Assembly: GCA_963664715.2 (NCBI GenBank)
Contig: CAXXUY010000011.1
Location: 124,001 to 188,000, forward strand
Length of the DNA: 64,000 nucleotides
Source of the DNA: JAPOXR01 sp963664715
GTDB taxonomy: Bacteria > Pseudomonadota > Alphaproteobacteria > Rhodobacterales > Rhodobacteraceae
Direction: 5' to 3'
Shown: in pieces, positions 34,269 through 43,666 of the stretch
How the letters are laid out: every line of letters begins with the position of its first letter
How positions within the stretch are numbered: position 1 is the first letter of the stretch
The notes under the pieces: generated by a model
What the model was told of the DNA's origin: nothing
Database searches by the model: none
The model's input: only the letters and a program-made list of their open reading frames with translations
Made by a program: the position numbers and the translations under genes

Positions 34269-34963
34269 AAGGTCTGCTGCTCCGCACTCGTGCGCCCGCA
34301 CAACATGTGTCGCTTGCGACCGAATCCCGTCTGGCGTTCAACCTCAAATCCGGCCGCTGCCAATGCCCGCCTTACCCGACCGACCGAAGTGAAGGTCGCA
34401 AAGGTGCCGCCGGGAGCAGTCCTCTCCGGCAACATCGCCAACAGGCCCGCTTCCCATAACTCGGGATTGCATGACGGGGAAAACCCGTCCAGAAACCATG
34501 CATCGGCACGGCCTGTCCAACCGGGAAGCGTCGACCTTGCATCACCCACAACCAGTTCGGCTTCCAGGAATGCTGTCCGAATGCCCGATCGTCCCTTTCC
34601 AAGCAATTCGATTGCAAGTTCCAGATGCGGAGCAAGCGTCGGGTACGGGCCCAGCGCGCGCCTGACGTCCGCCGCGCGCAAGGGGTGCGCTTCGAACCCC
34701 GTGTAGGTCAGTGGTCCGCCGGTTCCGCTCCTGATCCATTCCACCAGAACCGCCAGCATGTTGAGGCCGGTCCCGAATCCAAGTTCGGCAACATGAAAAC
34801 CTGGCCGAAACCGGTCCGGCAATCCGTTGCCGGCAAGAAAGACATGGCTGAATTCGCCCAACGGATCATCCGCAGAGTAATAGACATCGCCATAGCGGGT
34901 CGAAACCGGAATTGACCCTTCCAACCAGTCCGGTCGGTCTGCATTATGCTGTCTGTTTGCCAC
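34265..34963 (-). CDS. mnmD: tRNA U34 5-methylaminomethyl-2-thiouridine methyltransferase domain protein
   Basis: A 232-aa methyltransferase equal to the N-terminal half of MnmC. Visible motifs are VYYSADDPLGEFSHVFLAGN, the SAM motif ELGFGTGLNMLA, YTGFEAHPLRAADVRRAL, WFLDGFSPSCNPELW and FATFTSVGRVRRALAAAGF. It methylates the nm5 group at tRNA wobble uridine. The start is a GTG at 34961-34963. The FAD-dependent partner half is encoded divergently at 35009. It overlaps the downstream transporter gene by 4 bp. Confidence 0.9.
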   Translation of the reverse strand: MANRQHNADRPDWLEGSIPVSTRYGDVYYSADDPLGEFSHVFLAGNGLPDRFRPGFHVAELGFGTGLNMLAVLVEWIRSGTGGPLTYTGFEAHPLRAADVRRALGPYPTLAPHLELAIELLGKGRSGIRTAFLEAELVVGDARSTLPGWTGRADAWFLDGFSPSCNPELWEAGLLAMLPERTAPGGTFATFTSVGRVRRALAAAGFEVERQTGFGRKRHMLCGRTSAEQQTL

Positions 34964-35008
34964 CCCATGACCCGGATACGGTTTCGCTGGACAGGAAGTG
35001 CTTTACGA

Positions 35009-36079
35009 ATGCCCAAGGTTGATGTCGAGATTTTTGGCGGCGGGATCTTCGGCCTCGCCACCGCCTGGTCATGCGCACGGAGGGGTGCGTCCATCAGGGT
35101 AATCGAAAGGCACAGGCTCGGCTGCGGCGCCAGCGGCGGCCCGGTCGGGGCCCTCGCCCCCCACGCTCCGGACAACTGGAACGAGAAGAAGGCATTTCAG
35201 CTGCAGAGCCTCCTGATGGCAGAGGATTGGTGGGCAGTTGTGGCAGACGCCTCGGGAATCGATCCGGGATATGCCAGAACAGGCCGGATCCAGGAAGTTC
35301 CCGATCGCCCGGGCGCCAGAGAACTCGCACGAAGGCGGGCCAGAGCCGCAGCGGTCAACTGGCGGGGCAGTGCGGAATGGACCGTTACGGAGCCCGAAGA
35401 TGCCTGGCACCCGCATACCGCATCGGGTCTGCTGATACACGATTCTCTATCGGCAAGAATATCTCCGGCGCGGGCATTGCACTGCCTGTCGGAAGCGCTG
35501 CTGAGATCCGGCTGCGAAATCGTGGAAGGGGCAACCGAAAGTCGCGGAAGCAATTGCAAGATCTGGGCAACGGGCCATGAGGGCCTGCTCCGGTTGAACA
35601 GTGAACTTGCCGGGCAGGTTGGACGCGGGGAGAAAGGACAGGCCCTGCTGCTTGACCACGACGCCCGGGACAGGCCGCAATTGTTCTGCGACGGAATCCA
35701 TGTTGTTCCGCACGCAGACGGAACCACGGCGGTCGGCTCTACTTCCGAGCGGGATTTCGCCGATCCGGCGTCAGTTGACGAACAACTGGACGCACTGCAT
35801 GCGAAGGCCAGCCGGCTGGTTCCCGAGATCAGTCATGCCCGCGTCATTGCGAGATGGGCAGGAATCCGTCCGAGAGCAATTACCAGGGCCCCTCTACTGG
35901 GCCGTCACCCATTGAAGACCGGTCATTTTATCGCAAATGGCGCGTTCAAGATCGGTTTCGGAATCGCTCCCCTTGTCGGCGAATGCCTGGCGGAACTGGT
36001 CCTCTCCGGAACATGCCGGATTCCTCCGGATTTTCTGACCGAGAATTGCCTTGTACAGCAAAGTGCAACTTTCGAATGA
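35009..36079 (+). CDS. FAD-dependent oxidoreductase, MnmC C-terminal-half-like
   Basis: A 356-aa DAO-family flavoprotein. The ADP-binding motif is EIFGGGIFGLATAWSCARRG near the start, then ERHRLGCGASGGPVGALAPH; further in come STSERDFADPA and GIRPRAITRAPLLG, typical of the C-terminal oxidase domain of MnmC that removes the carboxymethyl group from cmnm5U. Its place beside mnmD supports this. The ATG at 35009 follows AGGAAG by 10 nt; an ATG at 34967 would overlap mnmD's start region. Another DAO function cannot be excluded. Confidence 0.82.
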   Translation: MPKVDVEIFGGGIFGLATAWSCARRGASIRVIERHRLGCGASGGPVGALAPHAPDNWNEKKAFQLQSLLMAEDWWAVVADASGIDPGYARTGRIQEVPDRPGARELARRRARAAAVNWRGSAEWTVTEPEDAWHPHTASGLLIHDSLSARISPARALHCLSEALLRSGCEIVEGATESRGSNCKIWATGHEGLLRLNSELAGQVGRGEKGQALLLDHDARDRPQLFCDGIHVVPHADGTTAVGSTSERDFADPASVDEQLDALHAKASRLVPEISHARVIARWAGIRPRAITRAPLLGRHPLKTGHFIANGAFKIGFGIAPLVGECLAELVLSGTCRIPPDFLTENCLVQQSATFE

Positions 36080-36199
36080 TGCAGGTTGCGGCACGCGGAA
36101 CTGCCACGGCCGGGATTGTGCGATGGGCAGTTCTTTTGGTAACGGGTGAAGGTATCTTCGTCCGGAACCCGATATCTCCACAGCAAAACGGGAGCTAAA

Positions 36200-37159
36200 A
36201 TGGCCACTGTCACTTCCCCGAAAGGCGTATTCGCAGCCGTCTCGACTCCCTTGACGAGCGATTTTCAACCCGACATCCCGAGATTCATTGACCACTGCAA
36301 CTGGCTCCTGTCCAATGGCTGCGACGGGCTTGCTCCGCTGGGCACGACGGGAGAGGCAAATTCACTCGGCATGACCGAGAGGATGCGCCTGATCGAAACC
36401 ATGGGAACAAGCGACCTGCCCAGGCATCGACTGATCGTGGGAACGGGTACGACCTCGGTGGCCGACACGGTCCGCCTGTCACGGGCAGTGCTGGAAGCAG
36501 GCATCAACTCGCTTCTGCTGCTTCCGCCGTTCTTCTACAAGAACCCGGCAGAAGAAGGCCTGTTCCGCCACTTTGCCGCCGTGGCCGAAGAACTAACTGC
36601 CAACTCCCCGAGAATATTCCTCTACCATTTTCCGCAGATGTCGGCGGTGCCGATCACGGTCAGCCTGGTCAGGCGGTTGCGGGCCGAGTTTCCCGGGGTG
36701 TTTGTCGGCCTGAAGGACAGCGGTGGGGATTTTGACAATACTTCGTCTTTCATTGACGAATTTCCCGGATTTGAGGTCTTCGCGGGAAGCGAGACATTCG
36801 CCGTCCAGACCCTGGAAGCAGGTGGATGGGGCTGCATATCGGCAACCGCCAATCTGTCGGCGCCGATCGTCGCCAGGCGAATCTTCGGTGCAGCCGGACA
36901 TTCGGCCGAAGAACTTGATCAGATGATCATTGATGTCAGGTCCGAAATTTCCACGCTCGGGAATGTCAGCGCGACAAAGGGCGTACTCGCTGTCTACCGC
37001 AATGACAGGGAATGGGCCCGCACTGCGCCTCCGAATGTTCCGCTTGATGAGGCCCGCGCTCAGGAGTTGGCCGACAGGCTGGACGGGATTGCCGATCTTC
37101 GAAGCTGGTTCCGGCAGTCGCCGGCAGGCAGTCACCCGACCGCTGCGACCGCGGCCTGA
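36200..37159 (+). CDS. Dihydrodipicolinate synthase family aldolase (not DapA)
   Basis: A 319-aa class I aldolase of the DHDPS/NAL superfamily. The Schiff-base lysine is K172 in FVGLKDSGGD, the catalytic Tyr is Y142 in FLYHFPQM, and the glycine loop is LGTTGEANSLG. PPFFYKNP replaces the TPYYNKP of true DapA, and a real dapA is at 30369-31247, so this is likely a keto-acid aldolase/dehydratase of another pathway. The ATG at 36200 follows GGGAG (36190-36194) by 5 nt. Its end overlaps the aminotransferase gene by 28 bp in convergent orientation. Confidence 0.85.
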   Translation: MATVTSPKGVFAAVSTPLTSDFQPDIPRFIDHCNWLLSNGCDGLAPLGTTGEANSLGMTERMRLIETMGTSDLPRHRLIVGTGTTSVADTVRLSRAVLEAGINSLLLLPPFFYKNPAEEGLFRHFAAVAEELTANSPRIFLYHFPQMSAVPITVSLVRRLRAEFPGVFVGLKDSGGDFDNTSSFIDEFPGFEVFAGSETFAVQTLEAGGWGCISATANLSAPIVARRIFGAAGHSAEELDQMIIDVRSEISTLGNVSATKGVLAVYRNDREWARTAPPNVPLDEARAQELADRLDGIADLRSWFRQSPAGSHPTAATAA

Positions 37160-38340
37160 ATTCTCTCGCAGGCCTCGGCCAGAATCCTGCTTGATGTCGC
37201 AAAACTCAAACGGAAGTATCCGGGACCGCTGAACTCGCTCCCGGGAACGACAGAGACGCCTGCACCGTGCAGAAGATACTCGCAGACGTCGCAGTCATCA
37301 GCGATTCCCGTGCCGTCGGGTGTTCTGGTTCCGATCAGACTGCGACAATCGACAAACTGGTAGAAAGCTCCATCAGGCAGATCTGCGTCGAGCCTGTCCG
37401 CCTCGGAAAGCATCGAATGCACGAGGTCCCGACGCTGTTTGTATGCATCGCGGCAAATCCGGACAAAGCTGTTCGATGCCTCGGTGTTTGTCAGCGCCTC
37501 GAGGGCTGCAGCCTGCCCGACACTCGACGCATTGGTTGTTGACTGGCTCTGCAACTTGGTCATGGCCCGGATCAACTCGAGAGGGCCGGTCGCAAAGCCA
37601 ATCCGCCAACCCGTCATCGCCATTGATTTCGATACGCCGTTGACCGTCAAAATCCTGGCTCGAAGATCTGGCGCGACTTCTGCCAGCGTGGCGAAGCATG
37701 TCCCGCCGAAGGTGATTTTCTCGTAGATATCGTCACTTGCGACGGCGACACGGGGATTCATGCGCAGCACCTCGGCCAGTTCTCCCAGTTCTGTCGCGGA
37801 ATAGACTGCACCGGTCGGATTGCAGGGGGAATTGATGATCAGCCACCGGGTCGCCGGCGTGATTGCGCTGGCCAACAAGTCGGCAGTCAGCTTGTATCCC
37901 GATTCCGGCGGGCAGTGGACTAGCCTCGGGGTCCCGTCCCCGATCAGCACCATGTCCGGATAACTCACCCAGCAGGGCGTTGGTACGATGACCTCGTCTC
38001 CAGCGTCCAGTGTCGCCAACAGCGCATTGAAGATGAGTTGTTTCGCACCTGTGCCAACGATCACGTTGCCTGCACTGCATTCAATCGAATTCTCCAGCCT
38101 GAATTTGTCTGCAGCCGCTTCGCGCAGTTCACGGGTCCCGGCAACGTCCGTGTAACGGGTCTTTCCTTCGAGGACCGCCTTGCGGGCAGCCTCTCCGATG
38201 AAATCCGGCGTATCGAAATCCGGCTCACCGACATTCAGTTTGAGAACCGGTTTTCCGGTCGCTTCCAATTCCCTCGCGATCTGGGCAATTCGGGCCGTTC
38301 CGGACTCCTTGGACCGTGCAACCCTCTCGCTGATCTTCAT
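37132..38340 (-). CDS. Aspartate-type aminotransferase, class I
   Basis: A 402-aa fold-type I PLP enzyme. It shows VLKLNVGEPDFDTP, NSPCNPTGAVYS, SDDIYEKITFGG, the PLP lysine in VNGVSKSMAMTGWRIGFATG and the substrate-binding Arg in YFRLSFATS. It matches the AspC/AatA-like group common in alphaproteobacteria, which make aspartate and may also handle prephenate. The ATG at 38338-38340 gives a usual N-terminus (MKISERVARSKES). Not in an operon; convergent overlap of 28 bp with the aldolase gene. Confidence 0.9.
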   Translation of the reverse strand: MKISERVARSKESGTARIAQIARELEATGKPVLKLNVGEPDFDTPDFIGEAARKAVLEGKTRYTDVAGTRELREAAADKFRLENSIECSAGNVIVGTGAKQLIFNALLATLDAGDEVIVPTPCWVSYPDMVLIGDGTPRLVHCPPESGYKLTADLLASAITPATRWLIINSPCNPTGAVYSATELGELAEVLRMNPRVAVASDDIYEKITFGGTCFATLAEVAPDLRARILTVNGVSKSMAMTGWRIGFATGPLELIRAMTKLQSQSTTNASSVGQAAALEALTNTEASNSFVRICRDAYKQRRDLVHSMLSEADRLDADLPDGAFYQFVDCRSLIGTRTPDGTGIADDCDVCEYLLHGAGVSVVPGSEFSGPGYFRLSFATSSRILAEACERIQAAVAAVG

Positions 38341-38605
38341 TGACTCATCCCCGAAATGGCGCCTTGCACACCGCTACCTGCCGGTTACCGAGAATTCGAG
38401 CAGATTCTGAACGAAATGTCCTGCCGGGAATGGCCCGGCCATGTCCAGTCGGGTGAACCAGTCGTCTAGCCCCCGCTCGTGAACTGGACTCCAGACTTGA
38501 GGACCACTTCAATACGGTTCCTCGATCCGGACATAGCGCGTTCGTCACAGGCAGTCAGTCTGCCTTCAATCGGCTGCAACGCAAGGATTGCAGTTCCCGC
38601 GGATG

Positions 38606-40438
38606 TCATTCGGCAGCGTGGTCAAGCCCGATGAATCCGCCAAGTTGCCGGTCCCAATGCCGGGCGAAATGTCCGCCCTTGGCCAACAGGTCATCATGAC
38701 CTCCCTGCTCGACCAGCACGCCTTTTTCCAGAACAATGATCCGGTGCATTCGGAGAATCGTCGACAGCCTGTGCGCAATGGCGATCACCGTCTTTCCGAC
38801 CATCACATGCTTCAGCGCGTCCTGAATGGACGCTTCAACAGTCGAATCGAGCGCCGATGTCGCCTCGTCCAGAATCAATATCGGTGCGTCCTTGAGAACG
38901 GCTCTCGCAAGCGCGATTCTCTGGCGCTGCCCGCCCGAGAGCCGGACACCGCGCTCGCCAAGAAACGCATCATAGCCCCTTTGTCCGTACTGGTCTTCCA
39001 GTTCCTGGATGAATTCATGTGCTTCCGCCTTCATGGCAGCGTCGGTGACATCCTCGCGCGTTGCGCCCGGCTTGCCGTAGGCAATGTTCTCCCATGCAGA
39101 ACGATTGAACATCGCCGTCTCCTGCGTGACCATGCTGATCTGGCGCCTGAGACTGTTCTGGGTAACGTCACGCAGGTCGTGGCCATCGACAAGAATTCGG
39201 CCCTTCCCGGGGTCATAGAGCCGCATGAGCAATGCGGCGCAAGTCGACTTTCCTGCACCGGAGGATCCGACAAGCCCGACATGCTCGCCAGGCTTGATTT
39301 CGAAACTGACATCCAGCAGGCCACCCTCCTTCCGATCATAGGAAAACGAGACGTCTTCGAACTGTATTCTGCCTGCCACCCTGGGAAGCTTCCGGGCACC
39401 GGGTCGGTCCTGCATTCCATGCGAAACCGCCAGGGTGCGCATGCCATCCTCCACCTCGCCAATGTTGGAATAGATGGCCATCATGACAAAACTCACCCAG
39501 CCGGACATCTGCGCTATGCGAAGCGACACGGCCCCCGTAGCGGCGATGTCACCAGCCGAGGCGGATCCCTGCGACCACAGAACCAGTGCGCCGCCGACCA
39601 GTGTTACCGGGAGCAGTCCCGAAACCGACATGAGCGAAAACCTGAAACCGGTGGCCACCTTTCCGAATCCAAGTGCCCTGAGCCGGAACGTGTCCAGCGC
39701 ATCAAGTGCTGCCCGGTCCTCATGGCGACTATGCGCAAACAGCTTGACGGTCCTGATGTTTGTGATCGTGTCGACAATCTGTCCAGACAGCATTGAACGG
39801 GCTCCTGCCCGTTCACGCGACCTTGCCCTGATGCGGGGCAGGAACCATCGGATCAGGGCAAAGTACACCACGACCCATAAGGCGAGCGCAGCTGCAACCC
39901 TGAAATCGATGGATGACAGCAACACCATTGATCCGACAAGAGATGCCGCCGCGAACGAGACAACGTTGACGACTTCATTGACGGTGTCTGTCACGGCCCG
40001 TGACGCCTGCAACTGTTTCTGGGCAATGCGGCCGGCAAAGTCGTCATCGAAGAATGATATCGACTGCTCCAGCGTGTGGCGGTGCAGCTTGGACAGGACG
40101 AGGGCGCCGACATTCGGCGCAAGCACCACGGATGAATACACCGAACTCAGTCCGAAAATTATTGGTCGAAGCACGAGGAAGAATGCGACGGCGCCAGCAA
40201 TCAGCAATGTGTTTTCGGAAAACAGGAGGCTGCGTTCGGTCGACAGCGCGCTGTCGATGACCAGGCCAAGCAACAGGGCCGTGTAGACCTCGAGAGTGCC
40301 CGCAATCATGGAAACGAAGGATCCCGCGGCTATCGCCGGCATCGCGCCGCGCAGGCACCACCGGTAGAACTTCCAGAGGGTGCGCGGCGGCTCCTCCTCC
40401 ACCCGGGCAAAGGGATTAAATTGCCAAAGATATCTCAT
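38606..40438 (-). CDS. ABC exporter, fused membrane and ATP-binding domains
   Basis: A 610-aa half-transporter of MsbA/LmrA type. Six transmembrane helices lie in about residues 35-330 (for example VTLVGGALVLWSQGS), then the nucleotide-binding domain with Walker A VGSSGAGKSTCA, signature RLSGGQRQRIALARA, Walker B ILILDEATSALDS and the H-loop IAIAHRLSTI. It would act as a homodimer in the inner membrane, exporting a lipid or amphipathic compound; substrate unknown. No partner gene is adjacent; cca follows upstream on the same strand after 85 bp. Confidence 0.93.
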   Translation of the reverse strand: MRYLWQFNPFARVEEEPPRTLWKFYRWCLRGAMPAIAAGSFVSMIAGTLEVYTALLLGLVIDSALSTERSLLFSENTLLIAGAVAFFLVLRPIIFGLSSVYSSVVLAPNVGALVLSKLHRHTLEQSISFFDDDFAGRIAQKQLQASRAVTDTVNEVVNVVSFAAASLVGSMVLLSSIDFRVAAALALWVVVYFALIRWFLPRIRARSRERAGARSMLSGQIVDTITNIRTVKLFAHSRHEDRAALDALDTFRLRALGFGKVATGFRFSLMSVSGLLPVTLVGGALVLWSQGSASAGDIAATGAVSLRIAQMSGWVSFVMMAIYSNIGEVEDGMRTLAVSHGMQDRPGARKLPRVAGRIQFEDVSFSYDRKEGGLLDVSFEIKPGEHVGLVGSSGAGKSTCAALLMRLYDPGKGRILVDGHDLRDVTQNSLRRQISMVTQETAMFNRSAWENIAYGKPGATREDVTDAAMKAEAHEFIQELEDQYGQRGYDAFLGERGVRLSGGQRQRIALARAVLKDAPILILDEATSALDSTVEASIQDALKHVMVGKTVIAIAHRLSTILRMHRIIVLEKGVLVEQGGHDDLLAKGGHFARHWDRQLGGFIGLDHAAE

Positions 40439-40523
40439 GCATCAACCCGGGAATCCCGTCTCATTCTTCTCCTTGCATTAGAAACAATACCGGCAGGACC
40501 GGCAAGCACCACAAGTATGCCCA

Positions 40524-41717
40524 TCACGTTCCTCCAGCTTCCCGCTCTCCGGAACCATCACCGAGACAGGAAAGCAGCCTGCGTTTCGTCATGCTGAAAC
40601 CGGAATCCAGCCAGAGTCGTTCCAGAGTTCGCAGGGCCTTGCCGATCTCGGCACCTTTCAAGCCCCTCGGAAGATCCGAAACCTTGACAGGAAACTGAAG
40701 TGCAGATCCGGTTTCTATCCTTTCCAACAGGTTATCCGGGAGATTTTCACCCGTTCGAACTGCGCGCAGCAACACGATGTCCAGGGAGTCCCTTACCCCG
40801 AACCTGTAACCCAGCTCCTCCAAACTGCCATCGAGTTCAGTTCCCGACGACAGCAGCTGCAACCTGCGGGCAGAGCGACGGTCAAGTCTCAGCCGCCCCG
40901 TGTCTCCACCCATTGCGGCCAACCTTCGAAGCGGGTCCGGTTCGCATCGATATTGCCCTTCGAGAGCTTCAAGACGCGGGCAATGGCGGGGAGAAGCACC
41001 GGGAAGAATCCGCTCCAGCAGGCCGGCCCGGGCCATTCCCCCTGCCGCCTGTGATGGTGAATCCGCCGCGAGCAGTTTCAGGATTTCATGGGTAATGCGT
41101 TCAGGAGAAATGGCAAGGATACGGTCCGAATGCTCTGCCACCGCGGCCAGGGCTTCAGGATCCATGCCGAGAGCCTGATCGCCGAAATGCGCATGAAACC
41201 TGAAATACCTGAGCATCCTCAGGCCATCCTCCCGGATCCGGTCCGGGGCGCGCCCGACAAAACGGACCCTCCTCGACAGAAGATCATCAATCACCCCGAG
41301 CGGATCCAGCAGCGTACCGTCGTATTCGGAATAGATCGCGTTCATCGTGAAATCACGCCGCTTGGCATCTTCGCCTATCCGGTTCGTATACTCCACACGC
41401 GCATGACGGCCGTCAGTTTCGATGTCCTTCCTGAAGCTTGTCACTTCGACCGGGGTCCGCTGGTGGATCACGGTAACCGTTCCGAACCGGAGCCCCTGGG
41501 TCCTCAACTTTGCACCACTTGCCCGGAAAACCCCGAGTATCGCCTCCGGCGTTGCGTCAGTTGCAATATCGAAGTCGCCCGACGGCAGACCGAGCAGGGT
41601 GTTCCTGACTGCGCTTCCCACGAACAGGACCCGGAATCCACCTTCTGCAAGGCCGTCATGTACGAACGTTGCCGCACGGTTCCTCTTCCAGGGACCTTCT
41701 ATTCGTTCAATCGACAT
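40524..41717 (-). CDS. cca: CCA-adding tRNA nucleotidyltransferase family protein
   Basis: A 397-aa class II nucleotidyltransferase. The head has VLFVGSAVRNTLLG and the metal-binding DFDIATDATPE; further motifs are EVTSFRKDIETDGRHA, RRDFTMNAIYSEYDG and REDGLRMLRYFRFHAHFG, as in CCA-adding enzymes and poly(A) polymerases. It builds or repairs the tRNA 3' CCA end. In alphaproteobacteria this gene commonly sits near a CoA pyrophosphatase Nudix gene, here 2 kb away (43667). The C-terminal part is family-typical in length. Confidence 0.92.
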   Translation of the reverse strand: MSIERIEGPWKRNRAATFVHDGLAEGGFRVLFVGSAVRNTLLGLPSGDFDIATDATPEAILGVFRASGAKLRTQGLRFGTVTVIHQRTPVEVTSFRKDIETDGRHARVEYTNRIGEDAKRRDFTMNAIYSEYDGTLLDPLGVIDDLLSRRVRFVGRAPDRIREDGLRMLRYFRFHAHFGDQALGMDPEALAAVAEHSDRILAISPERITHEILKLLAADSPSQAAGGMARAGLLERILPGASPRHCPRLEALEGQYRCEPDPLRRLAAMGGDTGRLRLDRRSARRLQLLSSGTELDGSLEELGYRFGVRDSLDIVLLRAVRTGENLPDNLLERIETGSALQFPVKVSDLPRGLKGAEIGKALRTLERLWLDSGFSMTKRRLLSCLGDGSGEREAGGT

Positions 41718-42689
41718 CGCTCTCCGAGAAAGTGCCGGTGGGGTTTTCCCAATAATGCTGCGCGAATGCCCTTACCGCATTTTGTGCATATGCTGTATCT
41801 TCCGTCTTCAATGCACGTCTGTCGGCCGTGTGTTCCTGCCGGACCGGGTCACGGATCCTTGACGATACCACGTGACCAACCGGAATTCAGGTGTACGTGT
41901 TTCCTTGTCCGGAGCAAGAGTCGCGCTGCAGAAGGGATCGTTCAGTTCTTGCAGGGTCCGCATTCTCCGATTGGCCGGATTCAGCCATGCTTCTTGGATC
42001 TCGCCATTCCCTGCATGACGCACAGGCCCTGTCTTCCCACTCGAACCCCGGATTCCTGCAGTCCCATTCACTCCTGTCCAGTCTCACCCTTGAGGCCTGA
42101 CCGAAGGTTCCTTCTTGTTCCTCGTTCTTTCCCGAGACACATTTTCTGCGGCAAGACCTCCCCGTCGAACCGAAAAGCTCATCATGGCCCTGTTCACAAG
42201 CACTTTGGTTACACGGGAGAGTTCGGTCACCCCATATGGCAGGGAAGCACTCGGTATCTGCGCAATGGGCTTCGGTTCCTGCCGCGCAGCTGCGCCACCG
42301 CCGGCCGCATCCGCACAATCCAGCCGTTCCAGGCAGCGTTGCAGCTGTTCGTCAACCGTCTTCGGTTCAGGATCAAGCCTGGCAGCAGTGAAGTTGCGGC
42401 CGCGGCGGCTGTCTGCCCCGGTCTCTGGCGCGACGAACCGGTTCCTGCCAGAATAGGCCGCGGTGAAGCTGCTCAACACGTCTACCCGCCACAATGGATC
42501 CCTTCTGACAAGAATCTCCCTGTCCATGGCCAGTCCTGAGCGGCCTGCCATGCTGTCCTTCCAGAGTTGAGTTGCCCTGCCGGCAGGCACCCTTGCGGAT
42601 TACGAGAGGAAAGCAGTTGCCGACGCATTCTTGTTGCCATCCTCGACAGTCAGAAACGGTTGCGAGGCGCGGGATTTGGCCCAGATGGT
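41718..42689. other. 972-bp stretch with no recognisable gene
   Basis: Several ORFs of 60-170 codons overlap on both strands (for example - 42084-42590 and + 42115-42456) but none shows a domain, membrane segments or the codon bias of the neighbours; their Arg/Ser/Pro-rich translations look like noncoding GC-rich DNA. In relatives other small genes lie here, so this may be a decayed gene. No tRNA or hairpin terminator was identified. Confidence 0.5.
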
Positions 42690-43196
42690 TCACAAGCCTC
42701 CGCCACGGTCAGACCGGGTTCTTGCAAGCCTCTTCGAGACCTGCCGTTTCTCCCAACTGTCACCGAAGAGGTTAACGACCTCGAACACGCTCAGGCCGTG
42801 AACTGCAAGCCCGATGCCCCAACCCAATGCGGCCCAGAGTACCCAGGGATAGCCAGGACTCGTAATCAGGTTGATAACAGCCAGAATGGCCATGACGACA
42901 CCATACTGGAGAGCGTGTACGTAGAACGCCCGAATATCGCGGACGTACTCCATGGCCTCTTGTTCATCTTCGGGGAGTGCAGCCTGAGGGATGCCATCCA
43001 CGGTGGTGGTCATGTCTTGTTCCTTTCGCAGGGCAGAGAATTCGGTGTCCAGGGCAGCGGCAAGGCATTTCAGCGTTTCGGCGCTTGCGTTTGCGCCGCG
43101 TTCGATGCGCTGGAGGGTACGCACGCTGATGCCGGCCATGGACGCCAGCTGCTCCTGCGAAAGCCCTTTTTCGATGCGCAACTTCCGAACGATCAT
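42690..43196 (-). CDS. XRE-type helix-turn-helix protein with a 2TM domain
   Basis: A 168-aa protein. The N-terminal HTH_3 domain is MIVRKLRIEKGLSQEQLASM and GISVRTLQRIERG (residues 1-35); a linker follows, and the C-terminal part (about residues 88-140) has two membrane helices, YGVVMAILAVINLIT and PWVLWAALGWGIGLAVHGLSV, as in the 2TM family. It may be a membrane-tethered regulator. The ATG at 43194-43196 gives the intact HTH; the open frame to 43247 lacks features. Target unknown. Confidence 0.8.
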   Translation of the reverse strand: MIVRKLRIEKGLSQEQLASMAGISVRTLQRIERGANASAETLKCLAAALDTEFSALRKEQDMTTTVDGIPQAALPEDEQEAMEYVRDIRAFYVHALQYGVVMAILAVINLITSPGYPWVLWAALGWGIGLAVHGLSVFEVVNLFGDSWEKRQVSKRLARTRSDRGGGL

Positions 43197-43666
43197 CCTT
43201 GACTCAACTGCCCTTCCCGAATCCGATATGGCACCGCTCGCGAACATTTGCCACGACAGGAACCCGACATTTCAGCGACATTGGCCCGAACCCCACAAAA
43301 CACCGGTTCTGCCGTGGACGCTTTACCATGGCACGGAACCGTTGCGCTCCGTTTTGTCCTTCCGGCACCTCCCCGATTTCCGGTATGATCCGCTCGATCG
43401 CCCGAAAAGCAGGAATTCCGTGATTTCCTGCACCCTGTCGTCTGAAGTTCATACGCACCGATCAGGTTTAACTGCCACGATGGCTGCAGCGAGTGGATTG
43501 CGAGCATCTGCAGTTACCGGTTTCACACGGCCCGGCCCCGCCTGCGGTTGGTCGAGACCACTGGGCTAACGACCAATGGACGACGCAGGTCTGTCGTCCG
43601 GTTTCCGTTATCGCAGACAGACCTCTCCCACTTCCGATCGGCTCTAAGCCCGTTGCGACTCCTCTG
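43197..43666. other. No assignable gene
   Basis: 470 bp without a recognisable coding sequence on either strand; short overlapping ORFs are out-of-frame noise. It probably contains the promoter of the HTH-2TM gene, but no clear -35/-10 pair was found. Confidence 0.5.

Noticed and set aside
38588..39796. 402-codon ORF on the plus strand
   Set aside because: It is antisense to the ABC exporter, whose motifs are complete; the translation has no domain.
41088..42539. 483-codon ORF on the plus strand
   Set aside because: Mostly antisense to cca and with an Arg/Pro/Ser-rich composition lacking any domain.
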